Assembly (NCBI GenBank): GCA_938074515.1
Contig: CALJFV010000159.1
Coordinates: forward strand, 1-21,849
Direction of reading: 5' to 3'
Origin: an uncultured Flavobacteriaceae bacterium
GTDB lineage: Bacteria > Bacteroidota > Bacteroidia > Flavobacteriales > Flavobacteriaceae
Length of the DNA stretch: 21,849 nucleotides
Shown here: positions 1 through 8,005 of the stretch, piece by piece
Layout of the letters: the number at the start of each line of letters is the position of its first letter
Position numbering within the stretch: position 1 is the first letter of the stretch
Notes under the pieces: model-generated
What the model was told of the DNA's origin: nothing
Databases searched by the model: none
What the model saw: only the letters and a program-made list of their open reading frames with translations
Translations under genes and position numbers: made by a program

Positions 1-129
1 TTTAGCCAAAACCCGAGAAACTTGAAATTCTACAACAACAGGGGGTATCAAAAAACAGGCGGCACGCTATATTTCCCCAAACAAAGCGAGCATCCATTTG
101 TGGCCCTAGAACTGCCTTTGAGTCATTAA
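1..129 (+). CDS. GNAT-like N-acetyltransferase, C-terminal end (partial)
   Basis: Frame 1 is open from the first base to a TAA at 127-129, giving 42 residues; the start lies outside the window. The tail reads FYNNRGYQKTGG, then a short hydrophobic strand, then EHPFVALEL. This resembles the end of GNAT acetyltransferases, where a 'FY...GY..TG' helix-strand near the acetyl-CoA site is followed by a last beta strand. The family call rests on this short tail only, and the substrate cannot be inferred. The stop codon overlaps the stop of the convergent secreted protein gene within the four bases TTAA at 126-129, so the two genes share no terminator space. Confidence 0.6.
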   Translation, partial: FSQNPRNLKFYNNRGYQKTGGTLYFPKQSEHPFVALELPLSH

Positions 130-1853
130 CGCACCAATGAAAAATAACCGGTGTATAATTCACCACCCTGGGTTTCCGCTTGATACCAATACCCATCAGC
201 GGGCATCTCAATACCCCTATAGCGACCGTCCCATCCGGGCTGATCTGGACTAAATCGGTAAAGCGTTTTGCCAAAGCGATCAAAAATCGTGGTCCTGAAA
301 ATCGGCAGTGGATTAATCAATGGCGGTTCGTAAGCCCAAAGGTCATTGATCCCGTCTTCATTAGGCGAAAAATAAGGCGGAAAGCCTTTGGGAGGAAACC
401 TCAACCGAACCAAGTGTTCAATGGTCCCACAACCATTCAGATCATTGATATAAATTATTACATCGCCATCAGGCAGGCCTCCAAAAATAGGTTCTAACTG
501 AAAGTTTTCGCCATCCAAACTGTACTGGTAACTGCCTGGACCGCTCACCAAAAGTTCAACAGAAAAACTATAACCTTGACGCGTCACCAGGGTTTGGTCC
601 ACGCTGGCAGGCCCCGAAAAAGAGACGCTAAACTCTTTGATGTAAGTACACTCAATACTCTCTCCGGCATAAGTAATGGTATTAAAAGCCTCTAAACGGT
701 AGTTGCCCTCTTGATATAAGTCAAGCCCGCTTTCTTGGGAAACCAAAAGCTCATCACTACCCTGCTCGCGATACCATCTAAAGCCATCGGCCGCGCCAGG
801 GGCCTCAATGCGATAGGGGACTTGATTGTTACAGATCCCTACTTGATCAGTAAAATCGATGTCCGGATATAAAGAGGTGAGCTCCCCGGTGTCGGGGTCA
901 TAAAATGGCCCACAGCCCAAAATGGTCGAAAATGATTCTTGCAAGCACCCCAAAGCATCGCCGGCTTCATTAAACGGCACTACGGTCACGTAATAAGTGT
1001 TGTTTGACTCAAAATTCAATACAAAGGTGGCATTATCAGTAAACACACCCCCGTTTAATACGTCTGCGTTAAGGGGAGAACTCCCTATATAGAGTCGATA
1101 ACCTAAAGCTCCCGGCACAGCCTCCCATTGTAAATAAGGTGAAAGACCCACATTAACCGCGCCATTGGGCGGGTAGATCAAACTGCTGCAATCCGGCGGC
1201 GCACCCTGTCCCGCTGTAGTAAAGAAAGATGCGGCGCAATCAGCATTGGCTCCGATAGCATTATAAGGACTCACTGTAGCAAAAATCTGAGTATCAAAAG
1301 GCAGGTCTGGCGTGGGGTTATAACTAAACACATTGCCCAAGTCCTGATTGTTTAAAATTTCTGTGCCGCCAGGGGTCGTGCCCAGACTCAGTCGATACCC
1401 GGTCGCTTTTGGGGCGTAATTCCAAGACACGGAAGTACCCACATTGACATTAGTCGCCCCTTGAGGCGGGGACCAAAGCTGGGTGCACCCGGGAAGCTCT
1501 GTAATGAGCTCCGTGCTGAAGGCCTGACTCGGGCAGACGATGTTATCTTGATTAAAGAAAAATAAAGTCAAGGTCACATAGACTGTGGTGTTTTCCGGCA
1601 AACCTTGGGGCGGGGTAAAACTAGTATCATTACCCACCTGCTGCTCATTTACCAAATCGGTGTCGCCAGGACTGGTCCCGATAGAGATGATGTAACCCGT
1701 AACCCCAACAACAGCCTCCCAGCTGATACTGGTCTCCACCGGGACATTGGTCGCCCCCTCGATAGGGTTCAACAGCGCAGGACAATCTTGGCTCCAAAGC
1801 TTTGGCACCAGAAACCAATACAACATCCCCAAGAAGAGCACTTTGATTTTCAT
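126..1853 (-). CDS. Secreted T9SS type B sorting domain protein with three Fn3-like repeats
   Basis: This is a 575-residue protein likely exported by Sec and then by the type IX secretion system to the cell surface or medium. Residues 1-22 form a signal peptide (hydrophobic core ending LWSQ). Three tandem modules start at Cys24, Cys123 and Cys222, exactly 99 residues apart. Each has a 'P..GA.NV' opening, a central 'GY..S.GTSPG'-like strand and a second Cys (107, 206, 303), as in Fn3/Ig-like adhesion modules. Residues about 314-485 are a less regular beta-rich region. Residues about 488-575 carry the gliding-motility-associated C-terminal (type B) signal, with YFSPNEDGIND, an IFDRFGK strand, WDG, and a final GYFSLVR. 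The start ATG at 1851-1853 sits directly before the signal peptide. No catalytic domain is visible, so an adhesin or structural surface role is inferred. Confidence 0.9.
   Translation of the reverse strand: MKIKVLFLGMLYWFLVPKLWSQDCPALLNPIEGATNVPVETSISWEAVVGVTGYIISIGTSPGDTDLVNEQQVGNDTSFTPPQGLPENTTVYVTLTLFFFNQDNIVCPSQAFSTELITELPGCTQLWSPPQGATNVNVGTSVSWNYAPKATGYRLSLGTTPGGTEILNNQDLGNVFSYNPTPDLPFDTQIFATVSPYNAIGANADCAASFFTTAGQGAPPDCSSLIYPPNGAVNVGLSPYLQWEAVPGALGYRLYIGSSPLNADVLNGGVFTDNATFVLNFESNNTYYVTVVPFNEAGDALGCLQESFSTILGCGPFYDPDTGELTSLYPDIDFTDQVGICNNQVPYRIEAPGAADGFRWYREQGSDELLVSQESGLDLYQEGNYRLEAFNTITYAGESIECTYIKEFSVSFSGPASVDQTLVTRQGYSFSVELLVSGPGSYQYSLDGENFQLEPIFGGLPDGDVIIYINDLNGCGTIEHLVRLRFPPKGFPPYFSPNEDGINDLWAYEPPLINPLPIFRTTIFDRFGKTLYRFSPDQPGWDGRYRGIEMPADGYWYQAETQGGELYTGYFSLVR
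915..1784 (-). repeat. Three tandem 99-codon repeats within the T9SS protein gene
   Basis: The units cover 1488-1784, 1191-1487 and about 915-1190 on the minus strand. Each encodes a module beginning with Cys and carrying one further Cys about 81-84 residues later. The period is exactly 297 bases for the first two steps. The proteins have clearly diverged (for example GATNVPVE, GATNVNVG and GAVNVGLS at equivalent places), so the repeats are old duplications rather than recent or phase-variable ones. Confidence 0.8.
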
Positions 1854-1897
1854 AGCATTTGATTGTTGCGCCAGAGCACAAGCAAACTCAAGTGTCT

Positions 1898-1911
1898 AAA
1901 GATACATCTTT
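1898..1911. promoter_or_regulatory. Dyad AAAGAT-AC-ATCTTT in divergent promoter region
   Basis: This is a perfect 6-bp inverted repeat with a 2-bp spacer, between the T9SS protein gene (start 1853, minus) and the MATE gene (start 1984, plus). On the minus strand the same bases contain TATCTTTA, a weak match to the Bacteroidetes -7 box TAnnTTTG, 43 bases ahead of the T9SS protein start. It could be an operator, part of that promoter, or chance. Confidence 0.3.
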
Positions 1912-1928
1912 CAGTAAACCCTAAAGGT

Positions 1929-1947
1929 GTTGAATCTTTTGTTCAAC
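1929..1947. promoter_or_regulatory. Dyad GTTGAA-N7-TTCAAC upstream of MATE gene
   Basis: Six-base arms at 1929-1934 and 1942-1947 are perfect complements around a 7-base spacer. The 19-bp size suits a dimeric repressor site. It lies about 20 bases upstream of the TACCTTTG box of the MATE gene, where a regulator would contact the -33 region. Only the symmetry supports the call; no regulator gene is adjacent. Confidence 0.35.
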
Positions 1948-1966
1948 GTCCAAAGACCTGAAAACG

Positions 1967-1974
1967 TACCTTTG
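1967..1974 (+). promoter_or_regulatory. Putative -7 box TACCTTTG of MATE gene
   Basis: The octamer matches the Bacteroidetes sigma-factor -7 consensus TAnnTTTG exactly and ends 9 bases before the ATG at 1984. That would give a very short leader, a common layout in Flavobacteriia. A TTG at 1939-1941 is a possible -33 element, though its 25-base spacing is slightly long. Confidence 0.5.
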
Positions 1975-1983
1975 TGCTCAGCC

Positions 1984-3318
1984 ATGAAAGACCTTTCGTT
2001 CAAACATATTGGATCCCTTGCCGTTCCTGCCATTGTCTCAGGGATTACCGAACCCATTCTTTCGGCAACTGATGCGGCAGTGGTGGGCAATATTCCCGTA
2101 AACGCTACAGAAGCTCTCGCTGCAGTCGGGGTCGTCGGGGCTTTACTCTCAACCTTAATATGGGTCCTCGCACAAACCCGAAGTGCGATTGCCACCATTG
2201 TTGCCCAAAATCTCGGCGCGGGAAAAATTAACTCTTTAAAGGGATTTCCTGGACAAGCGATTGTATTCAATGTGAGCCTGGGCATCATCGTGCTGCTGAT
2301 CACCTCGGTCTTTGTTGAGGAAATTTTTGGGCTACTTAACGCGAGCGGACTTGTTCTAGAATACAGTACGCGCTACTACAATATCCGCGTGTGGGGCTTT
2401 CCCTTTACGCTTTTTGTATTTGCTGTTTTTGGGGTGTTTCGCGGACTTCAAAATACATTTTATCCCATGATCGTTGCGGGTTCAGGAGCGCTGATTAATA
2501 TCGTTTTGGACTTTGTTTTTGTCTTCGGGCTGGGGCCCATTCCAGCGATGGGCATAGAAGGCGCGGCTTGGGCAAGTTTGATAGCACAAATCTTAATGGC
2601 CATAGCTGTGCTTTGGTTATATATTCTGAAAACACCGCTTAATCTTAATCTAGGCAAAAGCCTACACTTTGAGATTCGTCGCCTACTGAGTATGACCTGG
2701 CACTTAATATTGCGCTCTTTGGCCCTGAATGCCGTGCTGATTTTGGCAGTGCGTGAAGCCAATGCGATTAGCCCAAAAGCGATGGCCGCACATACAATCG
2801 CCATTAACATCTGGTTATTTTCAGCATTTTTTATCGATGGTTTTGGGGCTGCAGGAAATTTGATCGGAGGTAAATTACTCGGGGCCAAAAGGTATTATGA
2901 CTTGTGGGTTTTGACGAAAAAAGTAAATGGGTATAATTTAATTGTCGCGGGCTTTCTCATGCTTGTAGGGGGGCTCACTTATGTCCCATTAGGGCGTATT
3001 TTTGCCCAAGACCCGACGGTGTTGCCGCAGTTTTATGGCGTGTTTTTTATTTTGGTCTTAATACAGCCGTTTAATGCTCTTGCCTTTACACTAGACGCAA
3101 TTTTTAAAGGTTTGGGCGAAATGGCCTTTTTGCGTAATTCCCTTTTTATTGCCGCGATATTCGGTTTTGGCCCCTGGATCTTACTCACTCATTATTACAA
3201 CTGGGGGCTCAAAGGTATTTGGTGGGCGCTATTGGCCTGGATCGTCTGCCGCGCTTTAATCTTGATGTTCAAATACCGAAAGGACTATTATCCACTGGCG
3301 TTAACAATGAAGAATTAA
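1984..3318 (+). CDS. MATE family efflux transporter (DinF/NorM-like)
   Basis: This is a 444-residue polytopic inner-membrane protein with about twelve hydrophobic segments, expected to export cationic drugs or metabolites using a Na+ or H+ gradient. The N terminus (KDLSFKHIGSLAVPAIVSGI, then ATDAAVVGN) and the segment WVLAQTRSAIATIVAQNLGAG match the first MATE half. A second inverted half begins near the HTIAINIWLFSAFFIDGFG stretch. The frame stays open back to a GTG at 1927, but ATG 1984 is preferred because it follows a TAnnTTTG box and gives the usual MKDLSF-type N terminus; the extra 19 residues look untranslated. It is monocistronic and divergent from the T9SS protein gene. The substrate is unknown. 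Confidence 0.9.
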   Translation: MKDLSFKHIGSLAVPAIVSGITEPILSATDAAVVGNIPVNATEALAAVGVVGALLSTLIWVLAQTRSAIATIVAQNLGAGKINSLKGFPGQAIVFNVSLGIIVLLITSVFVEEIFGLLNASGLVLEYSTRYYNIRVWGFPFTLFVFAVFGVFRGLQNTFYPMIVAGSGALINIVLDFVFVFGLGPIPAMGIEGAAWASLIAQILMAIAVLWLYILKTPLNLNLGKSLHFEIRRLLSMTWHLILRSLALNAVLILAVREANAISPKAMAAHTIAINIWLFSAFFIDGFGAAGNLIGGKLLGAKRYYDLWVLTKKVNGYNLIVAGFLMLVGGLTYVPLGRIFAQDPTVLPQFYGVFFILVLIQPFNALAFTLDAIFKGLGEMAFLRNSLFIAAIFGFGPWILLTHYYNWGLKGIWWALLAWIVCRALILMFKYRKDYYPLALTMKN

Positions 3319-3379
3319 TCTCTTGGCGTTGCTCAAGGTTCCTTGTGCCCTGGTCGTTCGGGCGTTGACCAAAAACCAC

Positions 3380-3387
3380 TATCTTTA
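3380..3387 (+). promoter_or_regulatory. Possible -7 box TATCTTTA of queD
   Basis: The octamer differs from TAnnTTTG only in the last base and ends 5 bases before the queD ATG at 3393, so transcription would begin at or next to the start codon. No well-spaced TTG is evident upstream. The match is weak. Confidence 0.3.
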
Positions 3388-3392
3388 ACCCC

Positions 3393-3839
3393 ATGAATGA
3401 AATACGTATAACCAAGCTTTTTTCCTTTGAAACCGGGCATGCGCTTTACGGCTATGACGGGAAATGTCGCAACGTGCACGGCCATAGTTATAAATTGTCC
3501 GTCACTGTTATCGGAACCCCTATCAGTGATCCTAATAACGTAAAATACGGCATGGTTATCGATTTTTCTGACCTCAAAACCATCGTTCGAGAAGAAATAG
3601 TTTCCGTGTTTGACCATGCAACCGTCTTTAATAAAAACACTCCGCATGTGGAACTCGCCAATGAGTTAGCCCAACGCGGACATCGAGTATTATTGGTGGA
3701 TTATCAACCAACCAGTGAAATGATGGTCATTGATTTTGCCAGTAAGATTAGTCCAAGACTCCCTGAGGGGGTTCGCCTTTATTCTTTGCGTCTTCAAGAA
3801 ACCGAAAGCAGCTATGCCGAATGGCATGCTGACGCTTAA
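3393..3839 (+). CDS. queD: 6-carboxytetrahydropterin synthase (QueD/PTPS family)
   Basis: This 148-residue enzyme probably converts 7,8-dihydroneopterin triphosphate to 6-carboxy-5,6,7,8-tetrahydropterin in queuosine precursor synthesis. The fold-defining zinc ligands are His16 (FETGHAL) and His29/His31 in CRNVHGHSY, with catalytic Cys25 just before them. Asp74-His75 (FDHATVFN), the PTSE motif at 106-109 and Glu136 (LQETESS) complete the active site. Nothing essential is missing and the length is normal. lpxH begins 11 bases downstream on the same strand, suggesting co-transcription. A 6-pyruvoyltetrahydropterin synthase activity cannot be excluded from sequence alone, as the families overlap. 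Confidence 0.88.
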   Translation: MNEIRITKLFSFETGHALYGYDGKCRNVHGHSYKLSVTVIGTPISDPNNVKYGMVIDFSDLKTIVREEIVSVFDHATVFNKNTPHVELANELAQRGHRVLLVDYQPTSEMMVIDFASKISPRLPEGVRLYSLRLQETESSYAEWHADA

Positions 3840-3850
3840 CCTAAAGCCAT

Positions 3851-4624
3851 TTGCCAGACCACTCCATACATATAGAAGTTCCAAAAGGTAAGAAGGTCTA
3901 CTTTTCGAGCGACAATCACCTTGGGGCACCAGATGCCCACTCGAGTCGTCCTCGTGAAATGCGTTTTTTGGCCTGGCTCAATGAGGTCCAAAAAGATGCC
4001 GTAGCGGTTTTTCTGCTTGGAGACTTATTTGATTTTTGGTTTGAATACAAGACTGTAGTTCCAAAAGGGTTTGTCCGAATTCTAGGAAAACTCGCCGAAC
4101 TTAGTGACTCAGGCATCCCGATTTATTTCTTTGTGGGCAACCATGACCTCTGGATGAAAGATTATTTCAAAACCGAGTTGGGCATTAAGGTCTTTCACGA
4201 ACCTCAAGCCTTTCATTTGGGAAGCCACCGTTTTTTCATCGGACACGGTGATGGCAAAGGACCAGGAGACAAGGGTTACAAGCGTATGAAAAAAGTCTTT
4301 ACGAGTCCCTTTTTTCAATGGCTTTTTCGATGGGTACATCCGGATATTGGGGTACGATTCGCCCAATATTTATCGGTTAAAAACAAGCTTATATCGGGTA
4401 ATGAAGATCGAGAATTTCTTGGGGAAGATCAAGAGTGGCTCGCGCAATATGCCAAGCGTAAATTAGCCCAAACCCATTACGACTACTTTATCTTCGGTCA
4501 CCGACATCTACCCATGACCATCGATTTAGGCCAGGGGGCTACTTATATAAATTTAGGGGATTGGATTACCCATTTCACTTATGCCACCTACGATGGCACC
4601 TCAGCTAAACTCTTACGTCCTTAA
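3851..4624 (+). CDS. lpxH: UDP-2,3-diacylglucosamine diphosphatase (LpxH)
   Basis: This 257-residue calcineurin-like metallophosphoesterase hydrolyses UDP-2,3-diacylglucosamine to lipid X and UMP in lipid A synthesis, at the inner-membrane face. Motifs appear in order: SDNHLGAP (Asp21, His23), LGDLFDFWFEY (Asp58, Asp61), GNHD at 96-99, IGHGDGKGPGDKG from residue 130, and FGHRHLP near residue 220. The start is TTG at 3851. No ATG precedes the conserved GKKVYFSSD strand, the first internal Met (37) lies beyond the first metal motif, and the TTG gives the N terminus expected for the group. The gene lies 11 bases after queD, and its last 20 bases overlap the convergent recJ 3' end. Confidence 0.88.
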   Translation: MPDHSIHIEVPKGKKVYFSSDNHLGAPDAHSSRPREMRFLAWLNEVQKDAVAVFLLGDLFDFWFEYKTVVPKGFVRILGKLAELSDSGIPIYFFVGNHDLWMKDYFKTELGIKVFHEPQAFHLGSHRFFIGHGDGKGPGDKGYKRMKKVFTSPFFQWLFRWVHPDIGVRFAQYLSVKNKLISGNEDREFLGEDQEWLAQYAKRKLAQTHYDYFIFGHRHLPMTIDLGQGATYINLGDWITHFTYATYDGTSAKLLRP

Positions 4625-6329
4625 CCATGAGTTGCAAACTTGTTTGTCCCTGCCAGTGGTTTTCGTCGATCACATAAGCCACATCACATCGCCCTTTCTT
4701 TTTAACCTGGTCTGTCAAAGCGCCGTATCCAAAGGCAATCCCCGAAATTGTAGGTTGATTGGGCTCATGGACCACGAGGCGTAAATGACTCAGATCAGCC
4801 CCTACCGCCTTGGTGTAAGGCGCTACATGAACTTGTTGGGCAGCAAACACGGGGCGCGAATTTTCTGGGCCAAAAGGCGCCATTTGAGATAAAATCCTGA
4901 AGAGCTTCGGGGTGATTTCACTCAGTGGCAAGGGCAAGTCAATGGCCACTTGAGGCACTTTTTGTTCTGGGGTTAAAGAGTGTGCTACTTCACGGTTAAA
5001 TGCTTGTTTAAAATTTTCAAATTGGCTTGGTTCTAAAGTGAGCCCCGCGGCGTATTTATGGCCGCCAAACTGAATCATATAATCGCTGCAAGCCTCTAAA
5101 GCCTGATAGACATCGAAGCCTTTTACTGAGCGTACAGATGCGGCCAAATGATCCCCGCTTTTGGTAAACACCACCGTAGGCCGATAATAGGTTTCGATTA
5201 AGCGAGAAGCCACGATACCCACTACACCTTTGTGCCAAGCAGGATCATAAACAACTGTGGCGGGTGATTCTTGCTCGCCTTGAGCAATAATTTGATCTAA
5301 TGCCTGCTGGGTAATCTCTTGATCCAAGCTTCTGCGCTCTAAATTGTATCGTTCAATCGCCTGGGCCATGGCCTCGGCTTGAGCCGGTGAAGCGGCCAAA
5401 AGGAGTTCCACAGCGTGGGCGCCGTGCTTGATTCTTCCTGCGGCGTTAATCCGCGGGGCAGCCACAAAAACTAAATCCCTTATGCGATAAGGCTTTGTCT
5501 TAGCGCTCGCTAAAAGTGCAGCCAAACCTGGGCGCGGGTTTTGATTAACTTGTTGAAGTCCGAGATAAGCCAAAACTCTATTTTCTCCTGTAATCGGAAC
5601 AATATCTGCGGCAATCGCCGTGACCACTAGGTCTAAAAATGGGGTTAATTCTTGAGCTTCGGCCTCCCAGGTAGCGTGCCCTTGCTGGCCCGCGCTTTGG
5701 TGTAAGGCCTGAATGAGTTTAAACCCCACGCCACAGCCACACAATTCCTTAAAAGGATATGGGCAGTCTGGTCTTTTGGGGTCGAGCACCGCAACGGCCT
5801 CAGGCCAACTATCCCCAGGGAGGTGGTGATCACAAATAATAAAGTCAATCCCCTGTTCTTTAGCGTAAGCGACTTGATCATGCGCCTTTATCCCGCAATC
5901 CAGAGCAATAATTAGCCCTATTCCTTGTTGTTTGGCAACATCAATTCCCTGTTTTGATATCCCGTATCCTTCTTGGTACCGGTCTGGAATGTATGGCGTG
6001 AGCGCCACACCATAGCGCTGTAAATAAGCCATCATAAGGGATACTGAAGTAGTTCCGTCGACGTCGTAATCGCCGAAAACCATAATCGGATTGCCGCGAT
6101 TCACCTCTTGCTGAATTCGGGCGACGGCGCGATCCATATCTTTCATCAAAAATGGATCGTGCAACTGAGTCCAATTAGGTCGAAAAAAATCTTTGGCTGC
6201 AGCGAAACTCTCCACGCCGCGTTGCACCAAAAGTCGCGCAGCGGCTTGAGGCACATCCAGGGCACGCGCAAGGTTCTGGGTTATCTCAGGGTCGGGTTCA
6301 GGCTTAAATTGCCAGCTTTTTTGGGTCAT
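4605..6329 (-). CDS. recJ: Single-stranded-DNA-specific 5'-3' exonuclease RecJ
   Basis: This 574-residue DHH-superfamily nuclease degrades single-stranded DNA 5' to 3' in recombination and mismatch or base-excision repair. The metal motifs are FGDYDVDGTTS (85-95), ALDCGIKAH (142-150) and the DHH triad ICDHHLPG (167-169). The DHHA1 domain carries GGHKYAAG (422-429), followed by a C-terminal OB-like nucleic-acid-binding region. Length and motif order are normal for Bacteroidetes RecJ. The ATG overlaps the rsmI stop as ATGA, so translation is probably coupled. The 3' end crosses the lpxH stop by 20 bases, leaving no room for separate terminators. Confidence 0.95.
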   Translation of the reverse strand: MTQKSWQFKPEPDPEITQNLARALDVPQAAARLLVQRGVESFAAAKDFFRPNWTQLHDPFLMKDMDRAVARIQQEVNRGNPIMVFGDYDVDGTTSVSLMMAYLQRYGVALTPYIPDRYQEGYGISKQGIDVAKQQGIGLIIALDCGIKAHDQVAYAKEQGIDFIICDHHLPGDSWPEAVAVLDPKRPDCPYPFKELCGCGVGFKLIQALHQSAGQQGHATWEAEAQELTPFLDLVVTAIAADIVPITGENRVLAYLGLQQVNQNPRPGLAALLASAKTKPYRIRDLVFVAAPRINAAGRIKHGAHAVELLLAASPAQAEAMAQAIERYNLERRSLDQEITQQALDQIIAQGEQESPATVVYDPAWHKGVVGIVASRLIETYYRPTVVFTKSGDHLAASVRSVKGFDVYQALEACSDYMIQFGGHKYAAGLTLEPSQFENFKQAFNREVAHSLTPEQKVPQVAIDLPLPLSEITPKLFRILSQMAPFGPENSRPVFAAQQVHVAPYTKAVGADLSHLRLVVHEPNQPTISGIAFGYGALTDQVKKKGRCDVAYVIDENHWQGQTSLQLMVKDVRV

Positions 6330-7045
6330 TGTAGAACACTATTTTTTAACCCTTTCTCTTTAGTTGCTTGTTTTGCACTTCCCGCCAGAATTATAACAAA
6401 CTCTCCGCGCGGGGCCTGTTGCGTAAAATGCTCGAGCAATGCCTGACAGGTTCCACGAATGGTTTCCTCGTGCAATTTGCTTAATTCTCGCGATACGGAG
6501 ATCAAACGCTCGGAGCCAAAAACACTACAAAAATCCGTCAATGTTTTGAGCAACTTGTGCGGTGACTCATAAAAAACCATGGTTCTGGCTTCATCCACGA
6601 GTTCAGTCAATCTCGTCTGACGGCCCTTTTTTACCGGCAAAAACCCTTCAAAAACAAATCGATCACAGGGCAGCCCACTGGCCACAAGCGCTGGAACAAA
6701 GGCCGTCGCCCCGGGCAGACATTCTATATCCACCCCTTCTTGAAGGGCTGCGCGGACCAAAAGAAATCCAGGGTCACTGATTCCAGGGGTCCCCGCATCA
6801 CTGATTACCGCCACCGAGGCTCCTGATTGAAGCTGAGCAACAACCCCTTGGAGCATTTTGTGCTCGTTGTGCATGTGATGACTCTTCATCGGGGTCAAAA
6901 TATCAAAATGCTTGCATAATTTAGCGCTGGTTCGTGTGTCTTCAGCCAGAATTAAATCGACTTGATTCAACACCTCAACGGCGCGAAAAGTCATGTCTTG
7001 TAGGTTGCCTATAGGGGTAGGGACTAAATAGAGTTTGCCGGCCAT
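6326..7045 (-). CDS. rsmI: 16S rRNA (cytidine1402-2'-O)-methyltransferase RsmI
   Basis: This 239-residue tetrapyrrole-methylase-fold enzyme uses SAM to 2'-O-methylate C1402 of 16S rRNA in the ribosomal P site. Diagnostic motifs are VPTPIGNLQDMT (8-19), LAEDTRTS (33-40), SDAGTPGISDPG (82-93) and LPGATAFVPAL (110-120), followed by FYESPHKL and the RELSKLHEE strand. It is full length. It is the middle gene of a reverse operon: the hypothetical gene ends 11 bases upstream and recJ starts inside its stop codon (ATGA). Confidence 0.95.
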   Translation of the reverse strand: MAGKLYLVPTPIGNLQDMTFRAVEVLNQVDLILAEDTRTSAKLCKHFDILTPMKSHHMHNEHKMLQGVVAQLQSGASVAVISDAGTPGISDPGFLLVRAALQEGVDIECLPGATAFVPALVASGLPCDRFVFEGFLPVKKGRQTRLTELVDEARTMVFYESPHKLLKTLTDFCSVFGSERLISVSRELSKLHEETIRGTCQALLEHFTQQAPRGEFVIILAGSAKQATKEKGLKNSVLQ

Positions 7046-7056
7046 TGATCGCTTTA

Positions 7057-7905
7057 TTAGGCGTTAAACCTTTGTTGTACAAGACGCATTAATCGATCGG
7101 CCACGGCCTCTTTTCCGTCCCAATTATTGTATTCAGGCTTGACTTGATCCCTTAAAAAATCATTTACTTCATCAAGGGTTTCAAAGGTGTTGATCTGCGA
7201 AAGCACCCGATTAAATCCTTCCACATCCCCTAAAAATAGATGTTGGACAAAAGCAGTCCGGTCATTAAGTCCCACAGCCAAACGGCCCCATTGATCATTG
7301 ACCGATTTGGGTTTAGGTGTTTTTGAATTAACGTCGCCCATGGTTTCGGTCTGTGGTGCTGGGATGGAGGCGCCTGAATGGAATTCATCCGCAGGCGCAG
7401 AAGTTACCGGCTCAAATTCAATCTCTTCCTGATAGTGAGATAAAACCTCTTGCGCTTCTTGACTCCCGTCGGTAATGCCCTCAAATAAGGCATCGACCTG
7501 TTGGGTTTCGGGGGGCATTTGGGCCACAATATCCTTAATTTTCTCTGTAGAAGGTTCAAAAATAGGGGCCTGGTTCAATTGATCGAAGGTCTCTGATTTT
7601 CCTAACCCATTGGGGGCGGCAAACCCATCACGATGGTCTAACGCCTCAGGGTTCTCTATGTCGTCCGCATCCTTAAGCGAGGCAGACTTCAAAATCGGGG
7701 CGACGGCCGATTCTTGCAGTAGGGTTAATTCATGACGCATCACCACTAAGGCGTCGTAAAGTAAACGCGTATGCTCTTTGAGGTTGTCTATAGCAATCAA
7801 TAATTCGCCGTGTGCCCTAGGATCGCTCGTTTGGTCTAGCTGTATCTCTAAATCCAATATATCGCTTGCGATTTCAAGGAGTTTTTGTCGGTTTTGTTCG
7901 ATCAT
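7057..7905 (-). CDS. Conserved hypothetical protein, coiled-coil N terminus and acidic linker
   Basis: I do not recognise a named family. The 282-residue protein has no signal peptide and is probably cytoplasmic. Residues 1-70 are helical and heptad-rich (LEIASDILDLEIQL, then LLYDALVVMRHEL), suggesting a coiled coil. Residues about 75-200 are acidic and Pro/Ala/Glu-rich, likely disordered. Residues about 205-282 form a compact alpha-helical domain: NDQWGRLAVGLNDRTAFVQH, a LFLGDVEGFNRVLSQI helix, and NNWDGKEAVADRLMRLVQQRF. Similar C-terminal domains ('NDRF.F...LF..D...F') occur, from memory, in Bacteroidetes hypothetical proteins. It is the first gene of the operon with rsmI and recJ and is divergent from tdk, but this does not reveal its role. 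Confidence 0.8.
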   Translation of the reverse strand: MIEQNRQKLLEIASDILDLEIQLDQTSDPRAHGELLIAIDNLKEHTRLLYDALVVMRHELTLLQESAVAPILKSASLKDADDIENPEALDHRDGFAAPNGLGKSETFDQLNQAPIFEPSTEKIKDIVAQMPPETQQVDALFEGITDGSQEAQEVLSHYQEEIEFEPVTSAPADEFHSGASIPAPQTETMGDVNSKTPKPKSVNDQWGRLAVGLNDRTAFVQHLFLGDVEGFNRVLSQINTFETLDEVNDFLRDQVKPEYNNWDGKEAVADRLMRLVQQRFNA

Positions 7906-8005
7906 TCTTTTTGGCTAAGCGGGTCGCACTCTATTTTGTTTTGTTAAATTTACGCATCCTTATACGAAACGTCAAAGAAATCCATTTTATTCTAATACGC
8001 TCAAT

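Noticed and set aside
2..283. Minus-strand open frame of 93 codons at the left edge
   Set aside because: It overlaps the GNAT tail and the T9SS sorting-domain coding region, and its product (Cys-rich, no domain pattern) looks like a shadow frame.
1927..1983. GTG start extending the MATE protein by 19 residues
   Set aside because: The extension covers the dyad and TACCTTTG promoter box and is not membrane-protein-like; ATG 1984 fits the family.
3351..3371. Dyad TGGTC-N11-GACCA before queD as MATE terminator
   Set aside because: The stem is only 5 bp with an 11-base loop and is followed by A rather than T residues.
4581..4784. Plus-strand frame of 67 codons over the lpxH/recJ junction
   Set aside because: It is out of frame with lpxH and lies antisense to the conserved C-terminal region of recJ.
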